A stretch of DNA of 64,000 bases from Gordonia hydrophobica NBRC 16057 (GCF_001592365.1 NZ_BCWU01000005.1:186001-250000), one strand, 5' to 3'. Shown: positions 17,170 through 25,714, numbered from the stretch's first letter. The notes: generated by a model not told the origin, from the sequence alone. A program made the numbers and translations.

Positions 17170-17940
17170 TCACTGCGCGATGAGTTTGTTCACCGTTCGG
17201 TTCAGTACGTTCGGGATGAACTTCGCGGCGTTTCCGAGCAGCGTGGTCTGGAGGCCGACGGAGTAGCTGGTGCGGCTCAGCGCACGGTCGGCGGCGGTGG
17301 GGTGGACCGACTCCCACACCTTGTCGGCCACCTGCTCGGGCGTGATGCGGACGCCGAGCGTCTTGATGGACTTCGCGTCGGCGTCGGCCAGGGCGGTGTT
17401 CGCCCACAGCGGCCAGATGCTGACGACGCGGATGTCGTCGGGCGCCCATTCGAGTTCCAGCGCTTCGGTGAGTCCGGCGACGTAGAACTTGGTGGCGCTG
17501 TACGTCGCGATTCCGGGCTGGCCGTAGATGGCCGACGCCGAGGCGATGTTGACCAGATGCGATTTCGGCGTGGCCTTGAGGTAGGGGTGCGCGGCCTGGG
17601 CACCGAAGGTGACGCCGAGGGCGTCGATGTCGACCTGCGCTTTGATGACGTCCGGCGAGATCTCCGCCAGCGGGCCGGCGACCAGGATCCCCGCATTGTT
17701 GTCGAGCACGTCCAGCCGGCCGCCGGTGTGCGAGGTGAACTCGGCCAGCCGCGTCGACCACTGTTCGGGGTCGCGCACGTCGAGGACGCCCGTGATGAAG
17801 TCCGGGTGCTCGGCGGCGACCGCGGCCAGTGCCTCCTCGCTGACGTCGTACACGCCGACGGTCCAGCCCTCGGCGGCGAACCGCTTCGCCGTCGCCAGCC
17901 CGATGCCTGCTGCGCCGCCGGAGATGAAGATGGAAGGCAT
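17170..17940 (-). CDS. Short-chain dehydrogenase/reductase
   Basis: The 256-residue classical SDR has the cofactor motif GGAAGIG at residues 8-14 (first Gly replacing Thr of TGxxxGxG), NNAG at about 83-86, an active-site Ser in NIASAS, and YSATK as the catalytic Tyr-Lys pair. D33 after the second strand (VYDVSEE) favours NAD(H). It is convergent with the mce operon and has an upstream palindrome at 17987. The substrate (fatty alcohol, keto-acyl or steroid) is unknown. Confidence 0.9.
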   Translation of the reverse strand: MPSIFISGGAAGIGLATAKRFAAEGWTVGVYDVSEEALAAVAAEHPDFITGVLDVRDPEQWSTRLAEFTSHTGGRLDVLDNNAGILVAGPLAEISPDVIKAQVDIDALGVTFGAQAAHPYLKATPKSHLVNIASASAIYGQPGIATYSATKFYVAGLTEALELEWAPDDIRVVSIWPLWANTALADADAKSIKTLGVRITPEQVADKVWESVHPTAADRALSRTSYSVGLQTTLLGNAAKFIPNVLNRTVNKLIAQ

Positions 17941-17986
17941 AGAGATTCCTCACTGTGAACTGCGAGGATCTGTCCCCGCCTCAACA

Positions 17987-18000
17987 TTACTGTCCAGTAA
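17987..18000. promoter_or_regulatory. Palindromic operator upstream of the SDR gene
   Basis: TTACTG-TC-CAGTAA is a perfect 6-bp-arm palindrome 47 bp upstream of the SDR start and between it and mprA. The form is typical of a TetR-type operator; its protein is not identified. Confidence 0.5.
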
Positions 18001-18120
18001 GAACTGTAGCCCTTTGCGGTTTCTCTATGCGAGTGCTCAGACGTATCGGACGGCCGAGGATGCGCGTCGACCGGCGTGTTCGCTCAGTCGAATCTCAGTT
18101 GTGGAGATAAGACTGTATTC

Positions 18121-18804
18121 ATGCGCATCCTGGTGGTGGACGACGACCGTGCTGTCCGAGAGTCTCTGCGACGTTCGCTGACCTTCAACGGCTACACCGT
18201 CGATACCGCGGGCGACGGACTCGAGGCGTTGGAGAAGGTCATCGCGGACCGTCCCGACCTCATGGTGCTCGACGTGATGATGCCGCGACTCGACGGCCTC
18301 GAGGTCTGCCGTCGACTGCGTTCGGCGGGCGACGACCTGCCGATTCTCGTGCTCACCGCCCGCGACTCGGTGTCCGAGCGCGTCAGCGGACTCGACGCCG
18401 GCGCCGACGATTACCTGCCGAAGCCCTTCGCGCTGGAGGAACTGCTCGCACGCCTGCGCTCGCTCCTGCGTCGGACGACCCGAGAAGAAGAGGAGTCGGA
18501 GGCCGTCTCGTACGCCGACCTCACACTGGATCCGGTGACGCGCGAGGTTACGCGTGGCGAACGGCAGATCAGCCTCACGCGCACCGAATTCGCGCTGCTG
18601 GAGATGCTGATGAGCAACCCCAAACGAGTGCTGACGCGCAGTCGGATCCTCGAGGAGGTCTGGGGCTACGACTTCCCGACCTCCGGTAATGCGCTCGAGG
18701 TGTACATCGGTTATCTGCGTCGCAAGACCGAAGCCGAGGGGGAGTCGCGCCTGATTCACACCGTGCGCGGTGTCGGATACGTGCTGCGTGAAGGAACCCC
18801 GTAG
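18121..18804 (+). CDS. mprA: Response regulator MprA
   Basis: The 227-residue OmpR/PhoB-family regulator has acidic pocket residues near the start (VVDDDRAVR), phospho-acceptor Asp51 in [10 protein letters not shown] and Lys101 in [12 protein letters not shown]-terminal winged helix follows (residues about 130-225, ending in [13 protein letters not shown]). ATG at 18121 gives the exact family N-terminus MRILVVDDD. With mprB, pepD and moaB2 it reproduces the order Rv0981-Rv0984, which identifies it as MprA, the regulator of envelope stress and persistence genes. Confidence 0.93.
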   Translation: MRILVVDDDRAVRESLRRSLTFNGYTVDTAGDGLEALEKVIADRPDLMVLDVMMPRLDGLEVCRRLRSAGDDLPILVLTARDSVSERVSGLDAGADDYLPKPFALEELLARLRSLLRRTTREEEESEAVSYADLTLDPVTREVTRGERQISLTRTEFALLEMLMSNPKRVLTRSRILEEVWGYDFPTSGNALEVYIGYLRRKTEAEGESRLIHTVRGVGYVLREGTP

Positions 18805-20223
18805 GTGCGCAGTCCCCTCCGCCTCACCCGGGCGATCTCTCTGCGGCGCCGGGTCGCGCTGCTCGCCGCCGCCGTGGTGCTCCTGTCGGCCGTCTTGATG
18901 GCGGGCGCCGCCTATTTCGTGGTGTCGCGCTCGATGTACAACGACGTCGACACTCAACTCGTCGCCCGAGCCGACGGACTCACCGCGCTGGCGAAGCTCG
19001 GCAGGCTCAACAACGGACCCGAGGCACTGCTCGCCGGAACGGTGTTCTCGACGTCGATCACCATCGCTCTCGTCCAGCAGGACGGCCACGCGGTCTCGGT
19101 CGGGCAGGTCCCCTTCGGCGATCCGGAACGCGCTGTCGCGAACTCCACCAATCCGCCCGGCAAACTCAATCAGAGTCTGCGCACCACCGGCAATTACCGG
19201 GTGCTCGCGCGGAAGCTGTCCGACGGCAGCACGCTCGTCCTGGCGCAGTCGCTGGCGCGCACCGACGCCGTCCTCGCACGCCTGGCGTCGGTCCTGTTCA
19301 TCGTCGGCGGCGTCGGTGTCGCGTTCGCCGCCATCGCGGGAACGGCAGTGGCCAGGACCGGTCTGCGCCCGGTCACCCGACTCACCGCGGCGGCCGAGCG
19401 CGTCGCGCGGACGCAGGACCTGACGCCCATTCCAGTAACCGGCACCGATGAGCTCGCTCGGCTCACCGAGAGTTTCAACACGATGCTGCGGGCGCTCGCC
19501 GAATCGCGCGATCAGCAGGCGCGACTCGTCGCCGACGCCGGTCATGAACTGAAGACGCCGCTCACGTCGTTGCGCACCAACCTCGAACTGCTCATCGCGT
19601 CGTCGGCTCCCGGCGCGCCCGCGGTGCCCGCGGCCGACATGGTGGAGCTGCGATCGGATGTGATGGCGCAGATCGAGGAGCTCTCGACCCTCGTCGGCGA
19701 TCTCGTCGACCTGGCCCGCGACGACGCACTCGAAGCTGTGCACCAGGAAGTGGACCTGGAGGAGGTGCTCGACAGTGCGCTCGAACGCGTCCGTCGGCGT
19801 CGCACCGACATCGACTTCGACGTGCAGACCACACCGTGGTTCGTGTTCGGCGAGGAGCACGCGCTCTCCCGCGCGGTCCTCAATGTGCTCGACAACGCCG
19901 CTAAATGGAGTCCGCCCGGCCGCGCGGTGCGCGTCCGCTTGACCCAGGTGGGACCGGCGTCCGCCGAACTGAGTTTCGCCGACGCGGGCCCGGGCATCGC
20001 ACCGGAGGACCGCGAGATGGTCTTCGAGCGGTTCTACCGCTCCGACGCCACCCGCTCCATGCCGGGCTCGGGTCTGGGCCTGGCGATCGTGCGACAGGTG
20101 GTCACCCGCATCGGCGGCACCGCGACCGCCGATGCGTCCGACGAAGGCGGTGCGCTGATTCGTCTGCGACTGCCCGGATTGCCGCACCATACTGAACCGG
20201 AGCCGATCGTCGTTCGGCGATGA
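18805..20223 (+). CDS. mprB: Sensor histidine kinase MprB
   Basis: The 472-residue kinase starts with GTG directly after the mprA stop. It has two transmembrane segments (about 12-38 and 157-180) around an extracytoplasmic sensor of about 115 residues, then a HAMP linker. The HisKA box ADAGHELKTPLTSLRTN carries phospho-accepting His247, and the ATPase domain has N (VLNVLDNAAKWS), G1 (DAGPGIAPED) and G2 (GSGLGLAIV) boxes. It is expected to phosphorylate MprA in response to envelope stress. Confidence 0.93.
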   Translation: MRSPLRLTRAISLRRRVALLAAAVVLLSAVLMAGAAYFVVSRSMYNDVDTQLVARADGLTALAKLGRLNNGPEALLAGTVFSTSITIALVQQDGHAVSVGQVPFGDPERAVANSTNPPGKLNQSLRTTGNYRVLARKLSDGSTLVLAQSLARTDAVLARLASVLFIVGGVGVAFAAIAGTAVARTGLRPVTRLTAAAERVARTQDLTPIPVTGTDELARLTESFNTMLRALAESRDQQARLVADAGHELKTPLTSLRTNLELLIASSAPGAPAVPAADMVELRSDVMAQIEELSTLVGDLVDLARDDALEAVHQEVDLEEVLDSALERVRRRRTDIDFDVQTTPWFVFGEEHALSRAVLNVLDNAAKWSPPGRAVRVRLTQVGPASAELSFADAGPGIAPEDREMVFERFYRSDATRSMPGSGLGLAIVRQVVTRIGGTATADASDEGGALIRLRLPGLPHHTEPEPIVVRR

Positions 20224-20240
20224 TCGCGACCCACAGCAAG

Positions 20241-20259
20241 TTGGCAGGAATCTGGCAGG
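20241..20259 (+). promoter_or_regulatory. Direct repeat resembling an MprA box before pepD
   Basis: TTGGCAGG-AAT-CTGGCAGG: two 8-bp direct repeats (7 of 8 identical) with an 11-bp period, about one helix turn, as expected for an OmpR-family dimer. They lie about 55 bp upstream of the pepD start. MprA is known to bind pairs of loosely conserved 8-bp direct repeats; that this is its site is inference. Confidence 0.5.
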
Positions 20260-20314
20260 CTCTGAGCACCTGGGCCCGAAAGAGTTCACAGAAAACTGAA
20301 ATAGGGTGAATCTC

Positions 20315-21715
20315 ATGACGAACGGCGAATACCCCGGCAACGACGATTGGCGGCAGGTCCCAGGCACGCAGAATCAACCTCCGAGCCAGCCGCAGACCGG
20401 CGGATTCCCGGCGTACGGTGCGGCACCGACCGGCGGAGTCGGGCCGGGGGAGCGGTACGCCGGTCCCACCCCGACGGGGCAGTTCCCCACCGCGCCGCAG
20501 ACGGGGCAGTTTCCGCCGACGGCGCCGCAGACCGGTCAGTTCCCGGCGGGCGCACAGCCGCCGTGGGGACCGCCGCCGGACTCGCCGACTCCCGGAGCCA
20601 CACCGCCGGGAGCGCCCGCGCCCGCGCCGAAGTCGGGTGGCACGGGCAAGAAGGCGATCGTCGCGGTCGCGGCCGTCGCCTTGCTCGCCGGTGGCGCGGG
20701 TGGGGCCGCAGGCGCCTGGCTGGCGAACGGGTCGGGGAACAGTTCGTCGCAGTCGACGACCGTCGCCTCCGGGCCGACCATGACCGAGCAGCCCGCGGCT
20801 GAGCCCGGCTCCGTTCAGGAGACCGCGGCCAAGGTGCTGCCGTCGGTCGTCTCGATCACCGTCGTGGTCGGCAACAAGTCGGGCTCGGGGTCGGGCGTCA
20901 TCCTCAGCGACAACGGCGTCATCCTCACCAACAACCACGTGATCAGCGCGGGCGGCGGGAGTCCGGCCAGCCAGATCCTGGTCAGCTTCAACGATGGAAG
21001 TCGTGCGACGGCCAAGGTCCTCGGTACCGACCCGACGTCGGACATCGCCGTCATCCAGGCCGACAAGACCGGCCTGACGCCGATCACCATCGGCAAGTCG
21101 AACAATCTCTCGGTGGGGCAGGAGGTGATCGCCGTCGGCTCGCCCCTGGGCCTGGAGGGCACCGTCACCACCGGCATCATCAGCTCCCTGAACCGACCGG
21201 TCTCGACGTCCGGCGCCGACGGCGAGGAGTCGGTGATGGATGCGATCCAGACCGACGCCGCGATCAACCCCGGCAACTCCGGCGGCGCGCTGGTGAACTC
21301 GGCGGGCGCGCTGATCGGCATCAACTCGGCCATCGCCACCATCAGCGGCGGCGCCGAGCAGTCCGGCAGCATCGGCCTCGGCTTCGCGATCCCGGTCGAC
21401 CAGGCGATGCGCATCGCCAACCAACTCCGTTCCGGCGGCACCGCGGAACAGGCGAGCCTGGGCGTGACCGTGCGCCCCAGCACCGACGTCACTCGGCCCG
21501 GCGCGCAGGTGGTGACCGTCGTGCCCGGCGGCGCCGCGCGGAAAGCTGGAATTCCGGAGGGTGCCGTGATCACTCAGGTCGACGATCGCAAGATCTCCGC
21601 CTCGGATGCTCTGGTTGCCGCTATCCGTTCGTACGCTCCGGGCGATACGGTGAAGATCACGTACTACGTGGGGAGCCAGACCAAGACCGCTCAGGTGACC
21701 CTGGGTGCCAGCTAA
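20315..21715 (+). CDS. pepD: HtrA-like serine protease PepD
   Basis: The 466-residue membrane-anchored HtrA protease begins with a cytoplasmic, proline-rich stretch carrying repeated TGQFP units (about residues 45-80). One transmembrane helix follows (about 112-138), then a trypsin-like domain with catalytic His208 (LTNNHVI), Asp243 (TSDIAVI) and Ser322 (NPGNSGGAL). A C-terminal PDZ domain starts near residue 375 (GVTVRPSTDV). ATG at 20315 is chosen because AGGGTG sits six bases upstream. It probably degrades or refolds misfolded envelope proteins. In M. tuberculosis pepD is a target of MprA and feeds back on MprB. Confidence 0.93.
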   Translation: MTNGEYPGNDDWRQVPGTQNQPPSQPQTGGFPAYGAAPTGGVGPGERYAGPTPTGQFPTAPQTGQFPPTAPQTGQFPAGAQPPWGPPPDSPTPGATPPGAPAPAPKSGGTGKKAIVAVAAVALLAGGAGGAAGAWLANGSGNSSSQSTTVASGPTMTEQPAAEPGSVQETAAKVLPSVVSITVVVGNKSGSGSGVILSDNGVILTNNHVISAGGGSPASQILVSFNDGSRATAKVLGTDPTSDIAVIQADKTGLTPITIGKSNNLSVGQEVIAVGSPLGLEGTVTTGIISSLNRPVSTSGADGEESVMDAIQTDAAINPGNSGGALVNSAGALIGINSAIATISGGAEQSGSIGLGFAIPVDQAMRIANQLRSGGTAEQASLGVTVRPSTDVTRPGAQVVTVVPGGAARKAGIPEGAVITQVDDRKISASDALVAAIRSYAPGDTVKITYYVGSQTKTAQVTLGAS

Positions 21716-21786
21716 TCCGACGATTCACGTACCGAGCCGCAGTTCCGGCCTGAACGACCGGTAAACTTTGACGAAAGGTTGGATGA

Positions 21787-22308
21787 ATGATTGACGCCGT
21801 AGACGCCGAAGCTGAGGCAGCTGTTCAAGGATTGGTCACCCCGCGTGCACTCGTCATCGTGGTGGACGACCGAACCGTTGCCGGTGAGGTCCCCGATCGC
21901 CTCGGTCCCCTCGTGGTGGAGTTGCTCGAAGAAGCCGACTTTCACGTCGATGCCACCACCGCCGTGTCGGGGGACGAGGTGGAGATTCGCAATGCGATCA
22001 ATACAGCCGTCATCGGCGGCGTGGACCTCGTCGTCTCGGTCGGCGGAGTCGGGGTGGGCGCACGCGATGTGACCCCCGAAGCGGCCGAGCCGTTGTTGGA
22101 TCGCCGCCTGCGCGGCATCGAGGAGGCGATCCGCAGTTCGGGCCTGTCTGCGGGCTCCGCGGATGCCGGCCTTTCCCGCGGTGTAGCTGGGATTTCTGGT
22201 CAGACGGTGGTCGTCAACCTGTCGTCGTCACGGGCCGCCGTGCGCGATGGAATGGCGACTCTGATTCCGTTGGCGCACCACGTGATCGCTGCCATCAGTG
22301 AGTTCTGA
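21787..22308 (+). CDS. moaB2: MoaB/MogA-type molybdopterin adenylyltransferase-like protein
   Basis: The 173-residue MoaB/Mog-domain protein has SVGGVGVGARDVTPEA at about residues 80-96, the molybdopterin-binding GGxGxxxRDxTPEA signature with Thr-Gly changed to Val-Gly. The acidic central loop DEVEIRNAI and the Ser-rich segment QTVVVNLSSSRAAV near the end also fit the fold. Position and size match Rv0984 (moaB2), next to pepD. A TAAACT -10 box (21762-21767) and GAAAGG suggest its own promoter. Confidence 0.87.
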   Translation: MIDAVDAEAEAAVQGLVTPRALVIVVDDRTVAGEVPDRLGPLVVELLEEADFHVDATTAVSGDEVEIRNAINTAVIGGVDLVVSVGGVGVGARDVTPEAAEPLLDRRLRGIEEAIRSSGLSAGSADAGLSRGVAGISGQTVVVNLSSSRAAVRDGMATLIPLAHHVIAAISEF

Positions 22309-22483
22309 TTCCGGGCCGACGAACGCGCATCGGGAGACGGAGGAGAGCTGGCGTCGTCGACGCCGGCTCGACGCCGTTTTCGGCGACGATCTACCCGAAA
22401 CGGTCGCCGATCCTGACGAGGATACGCACGCCGGACGCGGTCGTCGCTGGTATGACGAGAATCGACCACCGCATTACGGGTGA
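22298..22483 (+). CDS. Small conserved hypothetical protein (61 aa)
   Basis: The 61-residue, strongly charged protein starts with GTG inside the last codons of moaB2 (11-bp overlap). It has an Arg-rich segment ESWRRRRRLDAVFGD, an acidic middle and a C-terminal RRWYDENRPPHYG. The WY...RPPHY ending is a pattern I recall from short uncharacterised actinobacterial proteins at this locus. No membrane segment or catalytic motif. The overlap, codon usage and conserved-looking ending support a real gene; function unknown. Confidence 0.7.
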   Translation: MSSDSGPTNAHRETEESWRRRRRLDAVFGDDLPETVADPDEDTHAGRGRRWYDENRPPHYG

Positions 22484-22563
22484 GACGTAGCAAGCTAACT
22501 GGCTGGTAAGTGATGCTTCTCACTTAGGGTCACATAACTGATTTCTACACTCTGCAAGTACCC

Positions 22564-22582
22564 CTCGGGTGGGTTAACCTAA
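22564..22582. promoter_or_regulatory. Possible iron box (IdeR/DtxR) upstream of the first porin gene
   Basis: CTCGGGTGGGTTAACCTAA matches 14 of 19 positions of the DtxR/IdeR consensus TTAGGTTAGGCTAACCTAA, with an intact right half TAACCTAA. It lies about 77 bp upstream of the porin start. The left half is poor, so this is a candidate only. Confidence 0.38.
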
Positions 22583-22658
22583 GCCGCGGCTGAGAATACT
22601 GTCAGTCCAGCAGGCTTAGGTGCGACAAAACCTGTCGACCACATGAAGGGTGATACGT

Positions 22659-23288
22659 GTGAAGTTGAGTGGCGTCGGAAAGCGAGCGGCGGTCCTGGCC
22701 GCGGCAGCGCTGACCGCAATGACCGGAGCAGTTGTCGTCGGAACCGGGCAGGCAGACGCTGCTCGTCTACCCGGTGGGCACACCAAGGCCGTCGGTGTCG
22801 ACGGTCAGGTCGTGAACATCTCTCGCAGTGGTGAGCGCTCGCGCATCATGCATTCGCTGGCCGCCAATGGCGCCGGTCGCGCAGGTGCCGTCTCGGGCGT
22901 CTACAAGGCGTCGCTGAGCAAGGGCACCGGCGTCATGACCGTCGGGTACCTGGTCGGCTGCCAGGTGAACCTCGCAGGCTTCAGCGGAACGCTCGGCGCG
23001 GACATCAGCCTCACTGGCGCTGGCGTCAGCGGTGGACTGACGGTTCCGCTGGCTCCCGGCCAGGTGGTCTTCGCCAAGGCTGACAAGATCAAACTGAAGA
23101 AGGGCAAGGGCACGGTCGCGATCGACAGCTTCTCGATCGATGTCCAGCAGTGCGGCGGGTACGCCTCGGCGCGCTCGTTGGTCCAGGTCGTCGCTGCCGA
23201 CGGCTACGAGGCCGAAGAAGACTCCCTGTCCGGCAAGAGCGGTTACGTGCAGGCGAACCTGTACGGCCGTCCGTTCAGCCTCGGCTGA
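22659..23288 (+). CDS. MspA-family porin 1
   Basis: The 209-residue secreted protein has a signal peptide (residues 1-32, with an A-D-A cleavage region) and an MspA fold. YLVGCQVN near residues 92-100 and the late QQCGGYASARS contain the two Cys positions typical of this family, and the chain ends in NLYGRPFSLG, an MspA-like C-terminus (LYG+PF). MspA proteins form octameric pores in the mycolic-acid outer membrane for small hydrophilic solutes. GTG at 22659 is chosen because GAAGGG lies eight bases upstream. A paralogue follows 32 bp downstream. Confidence 0.9.
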   Translation: MKLSGVGKRAAVLAAAALTAMTGAVVVGTGQADAARLPGGHTKAVGVDGQVVNISRSGERSRIMHSLAANGAGRAGAVSGVYKASLSKGTGVMTVGYLVGCQVNLAGFSGTLGADISLTGAGVSGGLTVPLAPGQVVFAKADKIKLKKGKGTVAIDSFSIDVQQCGGYASARSLVQVVAADGYEAEEDSLSGKSGYVQANLYGRPFSLG

Positions 23289-23320
23289 CCCGAGTTTCAC
23301 AGACTTAGCGAGGTAGAACT

Positions 23321-23959
23321 ATGAACAAGCGTGTAGTCCGCGGCGCCGCAGCGTCCGCCGCCATCGCTGGCGCCGCCCTCATGGGCGCCAGCCTGGTTCC
23401 CGCTCCCGCCAACGCCGTGTCGTTGCCGAGCGTCACCAAGGTCAAGAACCTGCCCGAGGGCAAGGTTACGATCAAGCTGTACAACGAATCGGCACGCATC
23501 AGCAAGGCTGTCACCAGCACTGCGCTCTCCCGTGAGGTTCGCGTCTCCGGCAAGGTGCGCGTCACCACGAGCGGTGATGTGAAGGGCGGTACCGTTTCTG
23601 CAGGGTACATCGTCGGCTGCCAGGTCAACTTCGGTGCCGACATGGGTGCCAAGGGTGGCATCTCGCAGAAGTTTGACGGCAGTGACCCGGCTCCGAGTGT
23701 CAGCGGCACCGGCGGAATCAAGCTGGGCCCCGGCCAGGCGAAGTATGCTCCGATCGTTCGCTCCGTCGTCGATGACACGGAGACCAACTCCTTCACCTTC
23801 GGTAACGCCACCGGTGGCGTTTCCTACAGCGGTGAGCGCTTCGGCGTCGACGGCTGCGCCGGCTACGCCCAGGCTCGCGCCAAGGTGACCGTCCGCGTTT
23901 CGACCGACACCTACGTCGGCAACGTCACGCTGTACGGCAAGCCGTTCAGCATCGGCTGA
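23321..23959 (+). CDS. MspA-family porin 2
   Basis: The 212-residue paralogue of the preceding porin has a signal peptide at residues 1-31 (ending PAPANA), YIVGCQVNFGADMG in the rim-forming region, a second Cys in DGCAGYAQAR and the terminal LYGKPFSIG. The two porins share the Cys pair and C-terminal motif but differ in the constriction region, so they may form pores of different selectivity or hetero-oligomers. The start has GAGGTAG upstream. A strong hairpin terminator follows. Confidence 0.92.
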   Translation: MNKRVVRGAAASAAIAGAALMGASLVPAPANAVSLPSVTKVKNLPEGKVTIKLYNESARISKAVTSTALSREVRVSGKVRVTTSGDVKGGTVSAGYIVGCQVNFGADMGAKGGISQKFDGSDPAPSVSGTGGIKLGPGQAKYAPIVRSVVDDTETNSFTFGNATGGVSYSGERFGVDGCAGYAQARAKVTVRVSTDTYVGNVTLYGKPFSIG

Positions 23960-23973
23960 TCAGTCTCGATCGC

Positions 23974-24009
23974 AGCGAAGCCCACGACCGTGAGGTCGTG
24001 GGCTTCGCT
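23974..24009. terminator. Terminator between porin 2 and heme oxygenase
   Basis: A perfect 16-bp stem (AGCGAAGCCCACGACC and complement) with loop GTGA is followed by GTTTGCTCT. It lies 15 bp after the porin stop and probably also ends the convergent heme oxygenase transcript. Confidence 0.85.
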
Positions 24010-24070
24010 GTTTGCTCTCCTCGATTGCCTTCGGCACCCAGCGCTGACGCGTATCGGTGCCGTCGGCCGG

Positions 24071-24754
24071 TTACCGCCGGAACTGCTCGATCTGCCGGCC
24101 CAGCTCGGCGAAGAGATCGTGGTTCAGCGCGAACGCGACGCGCACCTCGTCGACGATGCGGATCCGCTGCTCGGGGGTGAGCGCGTCGCCGATGGTGTCG
24201 AGCGCGCGGCGGTAGTCGTCCTTGTACGGCTTCACGGCTGAGCGCAGGTCGAAGGCGTACATCGCGATGCCCGCACCGTCGAGCTCGAACGACCGGTCCA
24301 GAATGCGTCCGACGGCCTGGCCGCCGGACAAGTCGCCGAGGTAGCGCGTGTAGTGATGGGCCACCAGATCTCCGCCCCATTCGGCCGCTTCGGTGAGTCG
24401 CTGCGCATACGCATCGGCGGCGGGTGAGACGACCGGCTCCAGGGAGACGCCGCTGATGCGGCTCCAGTCGGCGAGGTCGGCGTCGATGCTCGCCAGTCGA
24501 TCCAGTGCGGGATCGTGCACGTGGCGGACATGCGCGTCGTTCGCGAGCGCTCGTGAGGTGATCTCGAGTGCTGCATAGACGATGCGCAGCCGCTGCAGGT
24601 AGGCGATGTACCCGGCGGCGTTGATGCGGCCGTCCAACAGTTCGGCCATGAACTCCGAATTCTCTGCCTGCTCGTGCTCGATGCGTGAGCCCTCTTTCAT
24701 CTGCACCGAGAGGCGGAGGTCGGAGGCGAGGTCGGGCGGCGTTGTGATGGTCAT
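24071..24754 (-). CDS. Heme oxygenase (biliverdin-producing, HmuO-like)
   Basis: The 227-residue all-helical enzyme has the N-terminal RIEHEQAENSEFM with the probable proximal heme-ligand His (residue about 27). It also carries the distal-helix signature RYLGDLSGGQAVGRIL near residues 135-150, in which GDLSGGQ contacts bound heme and oxygen. It converts heme to biliverdin, CO and Fe2+, releasing iron for the cell. The start at 24754 follows from ATGACCATCACC; a longer frame would run through the iron box. The iron box 25 bp upstream implies induction under iron limitation. Confidence 0.92.
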   Translation of the reverse strand: MTITTPPDLASDLRLSVQMKEGSRIEHEQAENSEFMAELLDGRINAAGYIAYLQRLRIVYAALEITSRALANDAHVRHVHDPALDRLASIDADLADWSRISGVSLEPVVSPAADAYAQRLTEAAEWGGDLVAHHYTRYLGDLSGGQAVGRILDRSFELDGAGIAMYAFDLRSAVKPYKDDYRRALDTIGDALTPEQRIRIVDEVRVAFALNHDLFAELGRQIEQFRR

Positions 24755-24779
24755 GGTCGAACCCTTCGGAATGCAGTAT

Positions 24780-24798
24780 TCAGGTGAGCCTAACGTAA
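24780..24798. promoter_or_regulatory. Iron box (IdeR/DtxR operator) of the heme oxygenase gene
   Basis: TCAGGTGAGCCTAACGTAA matches 15 of 19 positions of TTAGGTTAGGCTAACCTAA, including AGGT, CTAAC and TAA. It lies 25-44 bp upstream of the heme oxygenase start, a repressing position. Confidence 0.78.
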
Positions 24799-24889
24799 TA
24801 TGCCGCACTTTGCTCGCCTCGACGACGTGGTCCAACGACGAAGGACGTCCGCCTCTGCTGAGGCGAACGTCCTTGTGGTCCTGCGACGG

Positions 24890-25714
24890 TCAGCGCGAGT
24901 GGCGCGGTGCGTCGCCCGGGTCCTGGCCGGGAGGCGGCGGGTACTGACCCGGCGCGTACTGGCCCGGAGGCAGGTTGCCGGGAGGCGGGTACTCGCCCGG
25001 CGCCGGGTTCGGCGTGGGGAAGCCGCCGGTCGGCGGGCCAGCCGGAGGCGTGAAGCCCTGGCCCTGCTGCGACTGACCCGGCTGGGACTGCTGCTGGCCT
25101 TGGTAACCCGGCTGCTGAGCCTGCGGGGGAACCTGCATGGTCTGCGTCCGATCTCCGTAACCCGGTGCCGGAGCAGCGGGCGCGGCCGGGACCGGTGCAG
25201 GCGTCTGGGCGGCGCGGTCGCGAGCCTCCTGGGCGGCCTTCTCGGCATCGGCCTTGGCCTTGGCAGCGGCGTCGCGCTCCTTGGCCTCGGGGTCGAGGGC
25301 GTTGCGGATCTGAGTCAGCAGCACGATCTCCTCATCCGGATCCTCTTCGCCATCCTCGAGCTTCCGCAGTTCCTGCAGCTTGTTGTACGGCACGACGATC
25401 AGGAAGTAGACCACCGCGGCCACGATGACGAAGTTGATGAACGCCGAGATGACCGCACCGAAATCCATGAAGGTCGCGGGCTTGTCCGAGTCGATGGCGA
25501 AACCGAAACCACAGATGAAGTCGTTCGACGGCGTGGCGCCTTCTGCTGCCGGTGATTGCGGGCAATCGCCGGTCGGAATCACCGCGATCAATGGATTGAT
25601 GATCTTCTCGGTGAATGCTGTCACGATGGCGGTGAATGCGGCACCGATGATCACCGCCGTGGCCAGTTCGACCACATTGCCCCGCATCAAGAAGTCTTTA
25701 AAGCCTTTAAGCAC
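24890..25714 (-). CDS. mscL: Large-conductance mechanosensitive channel MscL with long tail
   Basis: The N-terminal 140 residues are a standard MscL: MLKGFKDFLMRGNVVELATAVIIGAAF (amphipathic S1 plus TM1), a periplasmic loop with two Cys, and TM2 (FMDFGAVISAFINFVIVAAVVYFLIVV). The cytoplasmic helix follows, with the acidic DGEEDPDEE. Typical MscL proteins end near residue 130-155; this one continues for about 125 residues of Ala/Lys-rich coil, then Pro/Gln/Gly-rich low-complexity sequence (PGQYAPGQYPPPPGQ). GTG at 25714 follows GAGGGGAA. It is an emergency valve for hypo-osmotic shock. The locus order matches M. tuberculosis Rv0985c. Confidence 0.92.
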   Translation of the reverse strand: MLKGFKDFLMRGNVVELATAVIIGAAFTAIVTAFTEKIINPLIAVIPTGDCPQSPAAEGATPSNDFICGFGFAIDSDKPATFMDFGAVISAFINFVIVAAVVYFLIVVPYNKLQELRKLEDGEEDPDEEIVLLTQIRNALDPEAKERDAAAKAKADAEKAAQEARDRAAQTPAPVPAAPAAPAPGYGDRTQTMQVPPQAQQPGYQGQQQSQPGQSQQGQGFTPPAGPPTGGFPTPNPAPGEYPPPGNLPPGQYAPGQYPPPPGQDPGDAPRHSR

